64,000 nucleotides of DNA, from contig NZ_FO704550.1 in NCBI RefSeq assembly GCF_000968195.1, positions 1,798,001 through 1,862,000 on the forward strand, given 5' to 3'. A program made the position numbers and the translations under genes. The DNA is from Xenorhabdus doucetiae. GTDB taxonomy: Bacteria > Pseudomonadota > Gammaproteobacteria > Enterobacterales > Enterobacteriaceae. Positions 63,346 through 64,000 of the stretch are shown one piece after another. Positions within the stretch are counted from its first letter, which is position 1; each line of letters starts with the position of its first letter. A model generated the notes under the pieces. It had not been told where the DNA came from, ran no database searches, and saw only the letters and a program-made list of their open reading frames with translations.

Positions 63346-63577
63346 TTTGTTTCGATGAAATGAATACTAATTTAATACATCAGTTTATTCTTTAAGAATT
63401 CTCTTAATAAGTTTGGATTAGATAAGAAATTTTAGAAAAATAACTTTTTTGCAACAATTTACTTGCCGGGAGTGAGTTATTTTGAAAAATCAATTTGCAT
63501 TTCAGAGGGAGTTTGGATGATATATTCATCAATTTTATAATTGCGCGGAAATATTATTTTTCCGCGCAGTTACTTGA

Positions 63578-64000
63578 TTATTTAACTTGTTTTTCCCCGA
63601 AATGATTTTCACTATCAGCTATCTTGTTTTCGGGTTTAGGCACTTCATTCATCCATGCTAATAGTAAGCTGTAAGAAACAGCCAGTACGACTGGTCCAAT
63701 AAATAATCCGATAACACCTAATGAAAGTATTCCACCGATGACACCCGTCAGAATTAATACCATAGGTAAATCGGCACCCAGTCGGATCAGGAAGGGGCGC
63801 AGAACACCATCCATTGTGGTTAATATTAAGCTCCAGATGATTAAAATGGTTCCCCAGGTTGTTTCTCCCGTCCAATAAAGCCATGCAATCGATGGAACAA
63901 GGATAAGCAGAGGCCCAAGCTGGGCAACACAGCATACAAACATCAGCACGGTTAATATCATTGCGTAAGGAATGCCGGCAATGGCCAGACCAATTCCGCC
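63578..64000 (-). CDS. ydiK: YdiK-like AI-2E family transporter (3' part, 5' end outside window)
   Basis: The frame is open to the window edge, so the Met at 63961 is internal. About 140 residues are visible, with four to five membrane segments (ILTVLMFVCCVAQLGPLLILVPSIAWLYW, WGTILIIWSLIL, LPMVLILTGVIGGILSLGVIGLFIGPVVLAVSYSLLLAWM). GVIGGILSLGVIGLFIGPVVLA is the hallmark of the AI-2E exporter/permease superfamily (PF01594). Its place beside ppsA and rprA matches E. coli ydiK. The substrate is not known. Confidence 0.82.
   Translation of the reverse strand, partial: GGIGLAIAGIPYAMILTVLMFVCCVAQLGPLLILVPSIAWLYWTGETTWGTILIIWSLILTTMDGVLRPFLIRLGADLPMVLILTGVIGGILSLGVIGLFIGPVVLAVSYSLLLAWMNEVPKPENKIADSENHFGEKQVK

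Overview
The window is enterobacterial and almost certainly from Xenorhabdus. Nine genes at the left end match, in order and in domain content, xcnF to xcnN of the xenocoumacin antibiotic cluster known from Xenorhabdus nematophila. The housekeeping genes (aroH, ppsR, ppsA, ydiK, the sRNA rprA) and a hmuRSTUV haemin locus fit the Morganellaceae. The species cannot be fixed from sequence alone.

Bases 1-23200 (AT-rich, + strand) hold the end of the xenocoumacin assembly line. In order these are a PKS (xcnF, 5' part outside the window), a ClbP-type periplasmic prodrug peptidase (xcnG), a PKS ending in a condensation domain (xcnH), a type II thioesterase (xcnI), a small darcynin-like protein (xcnJ), an NRPS (xcnK), a PKS (xcnL), and the two tailoring/self-protection enzymes xcnM and xcnN. 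Bases 23410-24915 (- strand) encode a fusion of a BpsA-type branched-chain polyamine synthase with a pyruvoyl S-adenosylmethionine decarboxylase. Bases 25451-31303 (- strand) are a haemin uptake operon, hmuRSTUV, behind Fur-box-like sequence. aroH and ppsR follow.

In E. coli ppsR and ppsA are divergent neighbours. Here they are separated by a GC-rich accessory island of about 27 kb (33.7-60.6 kb). At its right end is an Rhs toxin gene on the - strand whose core carries several frameshifts and stops. To its left lie three tandem units of 6732, 6799 and 6839 bp. Every unit has the same layout: a ~0.9 kb GC-rich non-coding end, a XerC/D-like tyrosine recombinase, a CHC2/Toprim/P-loop primase-like protein, a divergent XRE regulator, a SymE-like protein, (in units 2 and 3) a 65-aa protein, an immunity gene, and a toxin tip that begins exactly at the conserved Rhs core-tip codons D-P-F-G-L-A-G. 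A fourth, truncated tip/immunity/symE set lies next to ppsR. All unit junctions fall in the same short sequence. The array therefore looks like repeated site-specific integration of a small element that carries a new toxin tip and its immunity gene, lands at the core-tip junction, fuses its tip to the core and pushes older tips downstream. The logic is like that of an integron, but for Rhs toxin tips. The tips are a barnase-like RNase with barstar immunity (oldest), an unassigned toxin, and an LHH-motif nuclease with SUKH immunity (two copies, in near-identical units 2 and 3).

The right end has ppsA with Cra- and CRP-like sites upstream, an rprA sRNA homologue on the - strand, and the 3' part of a ydiK-like AI-2E family membrane protein.
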